Shown here: positions 41,623-49,637 of the stretch, in pieces
Layout: each line of letters opens with the position of its first letter
Numbering within the stretch: the stretch's first letter is position 1
Assembly: GCF_019798055.1 (NCBI RefSeq)
Contig: NZ_JAHOPH010000019.1
Coordinates: forward strand, 1-57,676
From: Salsipaludibacter albus
GTDB taxonomy: Bacteria > Actinomycetota > Nitriliruptoria > Nitriliruptorales > Nitriliruptoraceae
Length of the DNA: 57,676 nucleotides
Direction: 5' to 3'
Made by a program: the position numbers and the translations under genes
Notes under the pieces: model-generated
Databases searched by the model: none
The model's input: only the letters and a program-made list of their open reading frames with translations
What the model was told of the DNA's origin: nothing

Positions 41623-41921
41623 ACGACCAGGCCCGGACCGTCCGAGGCCTCCTCGCCGACCCGCCGACCCCGGACCAGGACGTCACGGTGCGTGGCCACC
41701 TGGTGGACGAGGGCGGACACACCGTGCTCTGCGATCGCCTCGGCGAGACCTTCCCACCCCAGCCAGGCGGATCCACCATCCCGGTGTCCGGGATCGAGCT
41801 CTCCACGCTGCCCGGCACCGCCACCACCGGTGACACGACCTGGACCACGACACCACGCGTGATCATCGGGCGACTGTCCGGCCGGACGCTCGAGGTCCGG
41901 GCTGTCACCGGCCGGCCCTGA
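41619..41921 (+). CDS. 100-residue hypothetical protein coupled to the protease
   Basis: Starts at a GTG overlapping the protease stop (GTGA). Sequence is beta-rich: VRGHLVDEGGHTVLCDRLGETFPPQPGGSTIPVSGI, then RVIIGRLSGRTLEVRAV at the end, suggesting a small barrel. I do not recognise it. Tight coupling to the protease suggests an inhibitor, immunity or chaperone role, which is inference only. Confidence 0.6.
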   Translation: MNDQARTVRGLLADPPTPDQDVTVRGHLVDEGGHTVLCDRLGETFPPQPGGSTIPVSGIELSTLPGTATTGDTTWTTTPRVIIGRLSGRTLEVRAVTGRP

Positions 41922-41972
41922 CCTCGCTGTTGGCTCGACTCGTGGTGGCCATGACGTGACCCGGGAATCCAC

Positions 41973-42002
41973 GAAGGCGCCTTCCGGGCGGAAGACGCCT
42001 TC
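41973..42002. terminator. Bidirectional hairpin between convergent genes
   Basis: Arms 41973-41985 and 41990-42002 pair over 12 of 13 positions (GAAGGCGCCTTCC with GGAAGACGCCTTC), 4-base loop. It lies 52 bases after the plus-strand small gene and downstream of the minus-strand membrane gene. Confidence 0.6.
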
Positions 42003-42143
42003 GAGCAGCCCGTCGGGCTGAGCTGGGGGAAGGACGTCGGAAGGAGTGGGATGTGCCCCCTGGCTGACGGGCGGGCAACCCCTGGAGCATGGGCGTTGCA
42101 TTGGCCGCTGCAGCGCCGGTCGGCCCATTGGATGCGGGGATCT

Positions 42144-42632
42144 TCAGCGCGCGGATCCGGCCGGGACCAGGCCGCGATTGATGAGCTGCTTGGTGACGAA
42201 CACCTCGCTGTCGAGCAACTCGGCGGGCAACTGCCCGGTACGCACCAGGTGGATGACCCACTCCTCTTCGGGCGTGTACAGGGGTGCACGTGCTCCGGCG
42301 CCGGTGGCGCCGAGGGTCGTGGTCCCGACGCTGGGCTCGAGCGCTTGCTGCGGGAGGTAGCCCCGGGCGACCAGGCGTCGCAGCGCCTCGTCCTGGGTGA
42401 CCTGGGCCGTCTCGGCAGCTCCGGTGGACGGGTCGTTCGTGTCTGGACGCACCGCCACCCACAGCGTGGCGACGGCGATGGTCAGCACGGCGGCGATCGC
42501 CGTCGTGCGAAGGAACCAGCGGTCTCGCGAGGGGTCTGGTGCTCCGACGGTCGTGACGTCGCGGGCGCGGCGTCCGGGGTCCGGCGTCGCGACGCCGGTG
42601 GGTGTGGTGGGTCGTGTCGTGGTGGTTTGCAT
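42144..42632 (-). CDS. Small membrane protein downstream of the SARP fusion
   Basis: A 162-residue protein, ATG 42632. The N-terminus is T/P-rich and basic, then one membrane helix (FLRTTAIAAVLTIAVATLWVAV, ~48-69), then an exported part with EALRRLVARGYLPQQALEP and YTPEEEWVIHLVRTGQLPAELLD. The two stretches look like repeated short helical motifs ending in GYLP/GQLP. No known family. It follows the SARP-NTPase-solute-binding gene on the same strand after 183 bp that hold a paired direct repeat, so it may be a target of that regulator. Confidence 0.65.
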   Translation of the reverse strand: MQTTTTRPTTPTGVATPDPGRRARDVTTVGAPDPSRDRWFLRTTAIAAVLTIAVATLWVAVRPDTNDPSTGAAETAQVTQDEALRRLVARGYLPQQALEPSVGTTTLGATGAGARAPLYTPEEEWVIHLVRTGQLPAELLDSEVFVTKQLINRGLVPAGSAR

Positions 42633-42713
42633 GGTTTCGCCTTGTCGTGGTGTCGAGTGCGAGACCACCGTGCACACCGGGGGCAGCAAGATCGGAGCGA
42701 TGCGGGAGCGCGC

Positions 42714-42764
42714 GGCTGCAGGAGGGCAGCAGGGCGTCGCTGCCAGGCTGCAGGCGGGCAGCAG
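42714..42764. repeat. Paired 19-bp direct repeat upstream of the small membrane gene
   Basis: GGCTGCAGGAGGGCAGCAG (42714-42732) recurs with one change at 42746-42764. Start-to-start distance is 32 bp, about three DNA turns, placing both on one face. SARP regulators bind direct repeats, and the adjacent gene encodes a SARP. Confidence 0.5.
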
Positions 42765-42815
42765 ATGGGACGGGGAGCCGTGTCGGTGTCACCGCGGTCG
42801 CCGCGGTTCCGGCGG

Positions 42816-45800
42816 TCAGCCACGACGGTCCTGGCCGCGGTCATCGAGTCCCGCCCATGCGGCGTCGATGCCTGCGAGCACCTCGTCGAGGTTGTCGGGC
42901 CCGTCGCCGACGAAGGTGACCATCCCGTCCCAGAAGGCGTCGTTGACCGCTGCCGGCATGAGGTCCGAGCCGTCGAAGCGCACCCCGTTGCCGTCGGCCA
43001 CGGCGGCCCGCAGGGCCTCCGCGACGGGGCGGGCTTCGTCGGCGTACAGCGAGGTGTCGACGTCGCGATGCGGCGACAGGTGGAACCTGCCGTCGGCGAG
43101 GCGCGCGTTCGACCACTCAGGGCCCATGACGAATTCCAGGACTGCGCGGACTTCGGGCCGATCGGACAGCGCCACGAAGTAGTCCCCGCCGGTCAGGACG
43201 CGTCTGGTTGCTTCCTCCCCCAGGGGCGGGACCGCGAACGACGCAACGTCGGATCCCCAGTCCTCGATGTCGTAGGTGAAGGTGCCCTTGTGCACCAGCC
43301 AGCAGGGTGGCGGATCGTCCAGGAGCGCCTTGCTTGCGTCGACGTGCGACCGTTCCGCGGCATTGTCGCGGCCGCCCCAGACACGTCCCGGGGCGAGCAC
43401 CAGCCGGTTGAAGCGCTCGAACGCCCGCCGGACGGGGGGGTCCGAGAAGGCAAGTTCACCGGCGACCCAGGCGTCGTAGGTTTCGGGGCCCTCGGTCTGC
43501 AGGAGGATTTCCTCGATCCAGTCCGTCCCCGGCCAGCCGCTGAATTCGTCGTCCTCTTCACCATGGCACCAGGGCGTGCGCCCATCGGCCTGGATCTGCT
43601 CGACCAGCGCCTCGAGCTCGGACCAGGTCGTGGGAACCTCGTAGCCGGCTTCAGTGAATTCCGGGACCGGGTACCACACGAGGCTCTTGCTGGCGAGCTC
43701 GTGGGGCACGCCCCACACGTGATCGTCGGTGGCCCGTGCGTTGTCGGCCCCGTCGCTCGCCACGGCGACGAGGTGTTCGGAGAGGTCCCGGTGGAGCTGG
43801 GACACGTCGAACCACTGGGACAGGTCCATGAGCAGGCCGTTCCTTCCGAGTTCGACGGCCGCGCCAGGCTGGGGGACGGCGCCCAGGTCGATGTCGGGCT
43901 CGATGATGGCGCCTGTCTCGAGGGCCACGTCGAAGAACGAGAACTCGAAGTCGTACTCGACCTGGATCCCGGTCGCGGCCAGGACGGCATGGATGCCATG
44001 CTCGGCGAACAGTTCGTCGTCGCTGTTCGAGAGCACCCGCACGGTCGTGCCGGCCAGCGGCCGGGTCGGGTCGCCCGGAGTCTCCAGCGGCGCCCAGTCC
44101 ACCGCCGCCATCTCGGCGGTGTCCAGGTCGGGACAGCTCGGGTCGTCGAAGTACTCCACGCACTCGTCGGGGCGGAGGTCGCGAGCTGTCGCCGCCTCGG
44201 CCATCGCCACCGTGGCAGCCGGCCCCACGTCGAACACGCCACGAGGACCGTCGGGTCCCTCGAGCACCGCCACGGGAGCGTGCGGGTCGGGGTAGGGGGC
44301 GTCGGCGGACTGCAGCGCCCAGTGCAGGGCGGCGATCACGTCAGTCGGGACGGTCTCGCCCGCCAGGGCCACGATGTTCACGGCGTGCTGGGCGAGGTTG
44401 AGCGCCAGGTCCGGGTCCCGTTGCCGGTTGGCCACCGCCGTGGCCGCCAACTCTCGAGCGTGCGCCAGCTCGGCCGCGATGTTGGCCGCGCCTTCAGCCT
44501 GCAGAGCCGCGCCCTGGGCCTGGCGGGCGTCGCGACGCTGGGCCAGCGCGACCGTCGTGAGCCCGGCCCCGATGACCAGCGCGACGACCAGCACGCTGAC
44601 CAGTGCGCGGAGGCGGCGGACGCTGCGGCGTTCGAGGGCGTGCTCATGGTCGCGACGGTCCGCCTCCTGGCGGGCGAGGTCGTCACGATGAGCGCGGCTG
44701 GTCGCGAGGAACGCATCCTCGTCGACGGTCGTGTCGACCCGCGACTCCGGTTGCCAGTCGTCGAACTGGATGAGGCGGGCGCCGGTGAGCAGGAAGTCGG
44801 GGTGGCGGTCGGCGGCCTCCCAGCTGGCGCTGGCCGTCGACAGTGCCCGGTGCAGTCGCAGGTCGTCGCGGGCGTCGTCGATCCACCGGCGCAGGCGCGG
44901 CCACGCCTCCAGGAGCGCCTCGTGGGCGACCTCGACGGTCGGTTCCCCGGTCGCGTCGTCGCGGTCCAGGGTCACCAGCCGGGCCCGGCCGAACCGTTCG
45001 AGCACGAGGTCGACCGCCTGCCGGCCGGCCGGGAGTCGCCCCAGCTCGCGGCGGGGAACCCGCCGTCGCGTGTCCTCGGCTCCCTCGCCCAGGACGACCA
45101 GCCGCAGGAACAGTTGTCGTGCCAGGGCGCGTTGCGGCTCGTCGAGGCCGTCGTGGACGTCCTCGGCACGGCGGGCCAGGATGCCCTGCATGCCGCCCAG
45201 GCCATCCAGCGCGGACTTGGTGAGCAGGGAACCGGCGCGTTCGTCGAACACCTGGGTCAGCGCGTACTGGAACAGCGGCAGCCCGCCGGGCTGGTGGGTG
45301 ACCGCCGCGACCAACTCGGCGACCAGTTCGGGCTCGACGTTCACGCCGACCGTTGCCGCTGGGGCCGTGCAGGCCTGCTCGACCCCGGCAGCCGACAGCG
45401 GGGCCACCGTGACCAGCCCAGCCCGGATGCGTCCACCCAGGGCCGGGTCAGCCAGCGGCCGGTGCAGGAAGTCCGCCCGCAGGGTCACCAGGACGGAGAC
45501 GTCGCTGGCCGGGTCGTCCACGGCCTCGACCAGCCCCCGCACGAACCGCTCGCGAATGGCCTCGTCGGTGACCAGGAACAGCTCCTCGAACTGGTCCACG
45601 ACGAGCAACAACCGCCTGTGGTGGCGCGTGGCCAGCACGACCCGCAGCACGTCCAGCACGTCACCGTTCATGGCCCGCAGGAGGTCGTCGGCCCCGGCAG
45701 GCGAGACCCGGGCGAGCGCGCGGGCCAGGGCAGCGAACGGATCGCTGCCGGGCACCAACGTCGCCACCTCCCAGTCCGACGACGCGTTGTCGAGCGCCGG

Positions 45801-46748
45801 CAGCACCCCAGCTCGGACCACGCTGGACTTGCCACTGCCGCTGGGACCCACGACCGCGACCAGGCGTTGTTCTTCCAGTCGAACCAGGATCTCTTCGACC
45901 AGCCCGTCGCGGCCGTGCAGCAACGCCGCATCCTCACGGCGGAATGGCTCCAGACCCCGGTAGGGGTTGGCGACCGCTCCTACCGACGGCACGGACCGGG
46001 ACCCTCCGGGCGCTGCCAGCCCGGGGTCCTGGCGCAGGATCTGGGCATGCAGGCCCTGCAGTAGCGGCGAGGGATCGGCCCCGAGCTCGTCACCCAGGAC
46101 CCGTCGCCCCTCCTCGTAGACCTCCAGGGCCCGTGCGGACTGGCCAGACTGGTGCAGCGCCACCATCAGGTGACCCCGCAGCCCCTCACGCAGCGGCCGG
46201 CCCGCTACCAACCCTTCCAACTCCCCCACGATCGCGCGAGCCCGCCCCAGCTCGAGATCGGCCTCGATGCGGTCCTCGAGCGCCACGAGTCGCTGCTCCG
46301 ACAGCCGCACGACGTCCGTCTGCAGCACCGGCTCGTCGCCCAGCTCACCCCACGGCATCCCCCGCCACAGCCCCAGCGCCTCTTCCAACAGCGTCCGGGC
46401 GCCCTTCGGATCGGATGCCATCCGGTCCCGTCCTCGCTCTGCCAGCTTCTCGAACCGGTGTGCATCGACCTCCTCGTCGGCCAACACCAGGACGTATCCC
46501 CCCTGCTCGCTCACGATTCGGTCCGCCCCCAGCTGTCCACGCAGCCGCGATACGTACACCTGGGCCGTCTTGCGTGCCGTCGACGGCGGCCGTTGCCCCC
46601 ACACGCCGTCGACAACGGTCGACGTCGCAACCGTCGTGCCTGCCCGTTGGACCAACACCGCCAGCACCAGCTGCTGACGAGGACCACCCAGGCTCAGCTC
46701 GACGCCACCCTCCAGGACCCGCAACGTCCCCAACATCTGCACGTCCAT
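42816..46748 (-). CDS. SARP/BTAD regulator fused to NTPase, membrane helix and solute-binding protein
   Basis: A 1,310-residue protein; AGGGAG lies five bases before the ATG at 46748. Approximate layout: OmpR-type wHTH 1-90 (DVQMLGTLRVLEGG, VDGVWGQRPPSTARKTAQVYVSRLR); BTAD 95-240 (DAHRFEKLAERGR, REGLRGHLMVALHQSGQSARALEVY); nSTAND NTPase from ~260 with Walker A VVGPSGSGKSS near 299 and LLLVVDQFEELF near 380; one membrane helix ~709-733 (LVSVLVVALVIGAGLTTVALA); a helical stalk; then a solute-binding domain ~900-1300 resembling family-1 extracellular sugar-binding proteins (VWGVPHELASKSLVWYP, PTTWSELEALVEQI, WIEEILLQTEG). The usual WD40 or TPR sensor end is replaced by a solute-binding protein, implying direct reading of an external ligand. 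Confidence 0.85.
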   Translation of the reverse strand: MDVQMLGTLRVLEGGVELSLGGPRQQLVLAVLVQRAGTTVATSTVVDGVWGQRPPSTARKTAQVYVSRLRGQLGADRIVSEQGGYVLVLADEEVDAHRFEKLAERGRDRMASDPKGARTLLEEALGLWRGMPWGELGDEPVLQTDVVRLSEQRLVALEDRIEADLELGRARAIVGELEGLVAGRPLREGLRGHLMVALHQSGQSARALEVYEEGRRVLGDELGADPSPLLQGLHAQILRQDPGLAAPGGSRSVPSVGAVANPYRGLEPFRREDAALLHGRDGLVEEILVRLEEQRLVAVVGPSGSGKSSVVRAGVLPALDNASSDWEVATLVPGSDPFAALARALARVSPAGADDLLRAMNGDVLDVLRVVLATRHHRRLLLVVDQFEELFLVTDEAIRERFVRGLVEAVDDPASDVSVLVTLRADFLHRPLADPALGGRIRAGLVTVAPLSAAGVEQACTAPAATVGVNVEPELVAELVAAVTHQPGGLPLFQYALTQVFDERAGSLLTKSALDGLGGMQGILARRAEDVHDGLDEPQRALARQLFLRLVVLGEGAEDTRRRVPRRELGRLPAGRQAVDLVLERFGRARLVTLDRDDATGEPTVEVAHEALLEAWPRLRRWIDDARDDLRLHRALSTASASWEAADRHPDFLLTGARLIQFDDWQPESRVDTTVDEDAFLATSRAHRDDLARQEADRRDHEHALERRSVRRLRALVSVLVVALVIGAGLTTVALAQRRDARQAQGAALQAEGAANIAAELAHARELAATAVANRQRDPDLALNLAQHAVNIVALAGETVPTDVIAALHWALQSADAPYPDPHAPVAVLEGPDGPRGVFDVGPAATVAMAEAATARDLRPDECVEYFDDPSCPDLDTAEMAAVDWAPLETPGDPTRPLAGTTVRVLSNSDDELFAEHGIHAVLAATGIQVEYDFEFSFFDVALETGAIIEPDIDLGAVPQPGAAVELGRNGLLMDLSQWFDVSQLHRDLSEHLVAVASDGADNARATDDHVWGVPHELASKSLVWYPVPEFTEAGYEVPTTWSELEALVEQIQADGRTPWCHGEEDDEFSGWPGTDWIEEILLQTEGPETYDAWVAGELAFSDPPVRRAFERFNRLVLAPGRVWGGRDNAAERSHVDASKALLDDPPPCWLVHKGTFTYDIEDWGSDVASFAVPPLGEEATRRVLTGGDYFVALSDRPEVRAVLEFVMGPEWSNARLADGRFHLSPHRDVDTSLYADEARPVAEALRAAVADGNGVRFDGSDLMPAAVNDAFWDGMVTFVGDGPDNLDEVLAGIDAAWAGLDDRGQDRRG

Positions 46749-47281
46749 CGCGACTCCCTGCAACCCGTGGGACGACCACCGCCCCGGGGCGCCCCGACCC
46801 CCTGCAGAACGTCACACGGACGCCATTGCTGCCCCAACGGCATCGTCTCACCCTAGACACCCTCGGAAGCAGTCCGGTTGCAGGCGACCAGACCGCCTGG
46901 AGTGCCACGCCTTCGTCCCCCGCGCGGCACTCGGAACCCGGTACCGCCCGTGCGTTGGTCCTCAGGGGGCCACACGGCCGAGCGGAACGACCCATCATCA
47001 ACAACCACGGCGCCCAAGGCGGGCACGGACGACGTGCTGAGGCCGCATCGGCACACCGGCCCGTTCACGTCAACCGGTGGCCCGTGTCGTTCCAAGCCGT
47101 CCAAGGAGGTGTCGATACCGAACGATCCCCGGGGGTTTCGGGGGTCACCCCATGGTGTCGATGTCCCGTGCTCTCCCAAACTCGAAGGCCGCACTCCGAA
47201 GAATCGACGTCCGGATTGGGGCCGAGTCCAGGCGTGGTGTGCGCGAGTCCCACACAGGGCCGGAGGCAAGAGGCAACGACA
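46749..47281. other. 533-bp intergenic stretch upstream of the SARP fusion
   Basis: No family-like frame. TAGGGT on the minus strand (46850-46855) is a possible -10 for the SARP gene, giving a ~95-base leader. GGTGTCGAT occurs twice (47108-47116 and 47154-47162), flanking a G-rich stretch; its meaning is unknown. Confidence 0.4.
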
Positions 47282-47310
47282 GACCGGGGCGCCCAATGGA
47301 CGCCCCGGTC
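47282..47310 (-). terminator. Terminator of the tRNA-Ser locus
   Basis: GACCGGGGCG (47282-47291) and its complement (47301-47310) with a 9-base loop, beginning 6 bases after the tRNA 3' end. Its presence suggests the sequence to the left is the original chromosomal tRNA flank. Confidence 0.65.
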
Positions 47311-47315
47311 GTGGG

Positions 47316-47370
47316 CGGAGGGAGAGGGATTTGAACCCTCGAGACCCGTAAGGGCCTACCCGCTTTCGAG
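47316..47370 (-). tRNA. 3' half of tRNA-Ser(CGA), displaced fragment and probable att site
   Basis: On the minus strand from 47370: anticodon loop CTCGAAA (anticodon CGA), 3' anticodon strand GCGGG, a long variable arm (AGGCCC-TTAC-GGGTCT), T arm GAGGGTTCAAATCCCTC, acceptor strand TCCCTCC and discriminator G. The 5' side is wrong: the bases before the loop are CCGCC, not the CCCGC needed to pair, and no GGAGGGA acceptor 5' strand or D arm exists upstream. So only the 3' half from the anticodon loop remains. That is the footprint left when an element integrates in a tRNA gene by tyrosine recombination. No CCA is encoded. Confidence 0.8.
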
Positions 47371-47429
47371 GGCGGTGTGGCCCGTGCCGCCCCGTTATCG
47401 CCAGTAGCCCAAAGTGCCCTTGAGCAGGG

Positions 47430-47506
47430 GATACATGGATCGGCCGTGCCGCGCGGTGGCGCCCTCAGACGCACGCCTCACGTCACCGTGTATCAGTCGT
47501 GTATCA
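47430..47506. repeat. Short direct repeats beside the tRNA fragment
   Basis: CGTGTATCA occurs at 47487-47495 and 47498-47506, 11 bp apart, and a related inverted GATACAT at 47430-47436. Such turn-spaced repeats next to an att core can be integrase or excisionase arm sites, or an operator for the Rep gene starting at 47568. Confidence 0.4.
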
Positions 47507-47567
47507 CTAGTGGGGTCCAAGCACGGCTGACACGACAGCCCACGCGAGAGCGACTCGGGGGCTCATC

Positions 47568-48866
47568 GTGAGCCCCCCGGACGCAGCGAACCAGAGGCTC
47601 CAGGCGCGGGACGTGGTGGCGTTCGGCCAGGAGTTTGGCCGGGTGTTGTCGGACGGTCAGATCGTTGGGCGGGCTGAGCCGTTCGCGAAGGTGTTTGCGT
47701 CGTCGCGGGGGGTCAAGCGTGCGGTTGGGGTGATGGCCTGGGCCATCCTGGAAGACATCGCGCTGGATGCCCGGCTGGATGTCGAGGGTCGGCTGGTGGC
47801 CGACACCCACGTCCGCCGTATCGCCGACAACGTGGGGTTGTCGAAGAACACCGTGGCGAAGCATCTCGCCAGGCTGCGCGACAACGGGTTCGTGCTGCAC
47901 GAGGAGCACCGTGCCGACGACTCTGGCTACTACTCCACGTCGCGGTACGTCCTGGACCCGTCGGCCTGTCTCGAGCGGTTCACCCACACCCCCACCACCG
48001 ATGTTGTCCACAGCCCTGTGGAAAACTCCGGATCGACGGATCGGACTGAAACGGCCTCAGACGACGGTTTCGGACCGTGTACCAATTCTTGGGACACGGT
48101 GGCCGCGACCGTGTCCCAATCTGTGGGACACCGTGGATTGGGACACAACAACAAAGAAGTTGTTGTTCCTGAAGAGAAACAACAACAGGCCGAATCCGAC
48201 GTCGACGAAGACGCGGGCGACACCGCCCGGCTGCGTGACGACCTGGTCGCCCTGGGCATCCCTGCCGACCGCGCCCGCCAGTTAGTCGACGACCACGGCG
48301 CCGCACGGGTCGCTGACGCCGTGGCGGCTGCCCACGGCGACGGGGTCCGCAGCCCCGCCGGATGGGTCGTCGCCGCACTGACTCGCGGCTGGGAAATCCC
48401 GGCCACCGACAGTCTCGAGCCGCAGCCCTCCCCTCCCCGTCGGCCCACTCCCCCGCCGGTCGACGAGCCGGGCGACGACGACCCGGCCCCGGACGTCCAG
48501 GCCCGGCGCGGCGACGTGTGGGCTGCTGCTGCCGCCGAGCTGCTCGACGACGAGACGCTTGCCTGCTTCGTCGCGGCCGAGACCCGCGGTCCGCTGGCCG
48601 GGTTTGCCCTGGCTGGCCCCAGGCTGCTGCGCGCCCGGATCGCCGGCCGCCTCGCGGCGGCTCATCTCGCCCGGCCTGACCTGTCGCTGCCCGACGCGAT
48701 CGATGCAGCCCGGCCGCGTCTGGCCGACCTCGAGCTGCCTGGCGAGCTGCCGCCGTGTCCCCATCAGTCGCCGGACGCGAGTCCGGCGGCGCTTGATGTC
48801 CGGCTTGCCGTCGCGGCGGGCCGTTCCCCCCAACCGGCCGATGCCGGTGTGTCTGCAAGGAGCTGA
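47568..48866 (+). CDS. Putative replication initiator (lambda O-like layout)
   Basis: A 432-residue protein, GTG start. The N-terminal ~140 residues are a winged-helix domain (FAKVFASSRGVKRAVGVMAWAILEDIA, THVRRIADNVGLSKNTVAKHLARLRDNGFV). A polar linker follows (~145-215), encoded by a DNA segment packed with repeats. The C-terminal part has LGIPADRARQLVDDHGAARVADAVAAAHGDGVRSPAGWVVAALTRGWEIP, a helical segment typical of plasmid and phage initiators that ends in NPAG..V.AL..GW-type motifs. Rep with the origin inside its own gene is known for phage lambda O and some plasmids. The neighbours (RadC, ArdC, MobC, relaxase) fit a plasmid-like element. A wHTH regulator is the main alternative. Confidence 0.7.
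   Translation: MSPPDAANQRLQARDVVAFGQEFGRVLSDGQIVGRAEPFAKVFASSRGVKRAVGVMAWAILEDIALDARLDVEGRLVADTHVRRIADNVGLSKNTVAKHLARLRDNGFVLHEEHRADDSGYYSTSRYVLDPSACLERFTHTPTTDVVHSPVENSGSTDRTETASDDGFGPCTNSWDTVAATVSQSVGHRGLGHNNKEVVVPEEKQQQAESDVDEDAGDTARLRDDLVALGIPADRARQLVDDHGAARVADAVAAAHGDGVRSPAGWVVAALTRGWEIPATDSLEPQPSPPRRPTPPPVDEPGDDDPAPDVQARRGDVWAAAAAELLDDETLACFVAAETRGPLAGFALAGPRLLRARIAGRLAAAHLARPDLSLPDAIDAARPRLADLELPGELPPCPHQSPDASPAALDVRLAVAAGRSPQPADAGVSARS
48004..48166. other. Candidate replication origin inside the rep gene
   Basis: Two facing DnaA-box-like sites: TTGTCCACA (48004-48012, the actinobacterial form) and TGTGGAAAA (48017-48025). Then copies of TTGGGACACGGT: inverted at 48074-48085 (one mismatch), direct at 48089-48100, inverted at 48108-48119, looser direct copies at 48124-48135 and 48138-48146. 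The pair at 48089-48119 is a perfect 12-bp inverted repeat. Next ACAACAAC and GTTGTTGT (48145-48152, 48159-48166) form an A+T-rich inverted repeat, a possible unwinding site. Confidence 0.65.
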
Positions 48867-48867
48867 C

Positions 48868-49035
48868 ATGGAAGACCTGCCGCCCTACGACGGCCACCCC
48901 CCGGCCCCACCACCCCGCGACGACTTCCTCGCCGCCCTGGCGGTGTGGCAGCGGTGGCTCGGTGTGGACGACGACACCACGATCGGCCAGCTGCGGGCCC
49001 TGGTGGACCCGTCCGGTCAGGCGGTGACGCCATGA
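48868..49035 (+). CDS. 55-residue element protein
   Basis: ATG at 48868 with AAGGAG (48857-48862) five bases upstream; it ends in an ATGA overlap with the RadC-like gene. Composition: a Pro-rich start (YDGHPPAPPPRDD) and a short amphipathic helix (FLAALAVWQRWLGVDDD). No family recognised. The strong RBS and coupling support a real gene, perhaps a small DNA-binding or accessory protein of the element. Confidence 0.6.
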   Translation: MEDLPPYDGHPPAPPPRDDFLAALAVWQRWLGVDDDTTIGQLRALVDPSGQAVTP

Positions 49036-49637
49036 CCGACCAGATGCCGCCGGATCTGTCCCAGTTCGCCCAGCGGTTCACCCCCGCCGGACCTGACGTG
49101 GACGCGTTGACGTCGCCCAACGCGGTCGCTGCCCTGTTGTCGGATCGGCTGACCGGCCGTGACCGGGAGCACTGTCTGCTGGTCGGGGTCGACACCCGCC
49201 ACCGCCCGCTCGGGGTGGTGACGGTGTCGATCGGGTCGGTGAGCCACACGTTCATGTCGCCCCGGGAGATCTACCGCGACGCGATCGCCATGGGCGCCTC
49301 AGCCGCAGTGGTGGCCCACAACCACCCGTCGGGGGACCCGACCCCGTCGGCGGACGACATCGCGGTGACCCGCCGGCTGGTGTCGGCCGGTGAGCTCATG
49401 GACGTCCCACTGCTGGACCACGTCGTCATCGGCGACCACGGCTTCACCTCACTGGCCCGCCAAGGGCTGCTGTCGCCGGCAAAGAGCTTCGAGGCGGCTC
49501 TGTATCGGCAGCGCTACGACCAGGCCCTCGGATCACTGCCCGAAACCGTGTCGCACGCCCCGACCCCACCCGCCCAGCCGGCCGGGCCGTCGCCGTTCGC
49601 CGGCGAACCAGCCCGCCGGCGGGGGGTGTCGCGATGA
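49032..49637 (+). CDS. RadC-like JAB-domain protein
   Basis: A 201-residue protein with the metalloprotease-like RadC core: CLLVGVDTRHRPLGVVTVSIGSVSHTFMSPREIYRDA, then VVAHNHPSGDPTPSADDIAVTRRL with the HxH and Asp of the JAMM motif, and LDHVVIGD. It lacks the N-terminal helix-hairpin-helix of chromosomal RadC and has a P-rich tail. Such shortened RadC proteins are typical of plasmids, ICEs and phages; the role is unclear. It sits in a chain of overlapping genes after rep. Confidence 0.8.
   Translation: MTDQMPPDLSQFAQRFTPAGPDVDALTSPNAVAALLSDRLTGRDREHCLLVGVDTRHRPLGVVTVSIGSVSHTFMSPREIYRDAIAMGASAAVVAHNHPSGDPTPSADDIAVTRRLVSAGELMDVPLLDHVVIGDHGFTSLARQGLLSPAKSFEAALYRQRYDQALGSLPETVSHAPTPPAQPAGPSPFAGEPARRRGVSR

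Noticed and set aside
42051-46064. 1,337-codon plus-strand frame opposite the SARP fusion
   Set aside because: Antisense shadow without recognisable domains; the minus strand has clear catalytic motifs and an RBS.
47316-47410. Complete tRNA-Ser gene
   Set aside because: The 5' anticodon strand, D arm and 5' acceptor strand cannot be found upstream of the loop, so only a 3' half is present.
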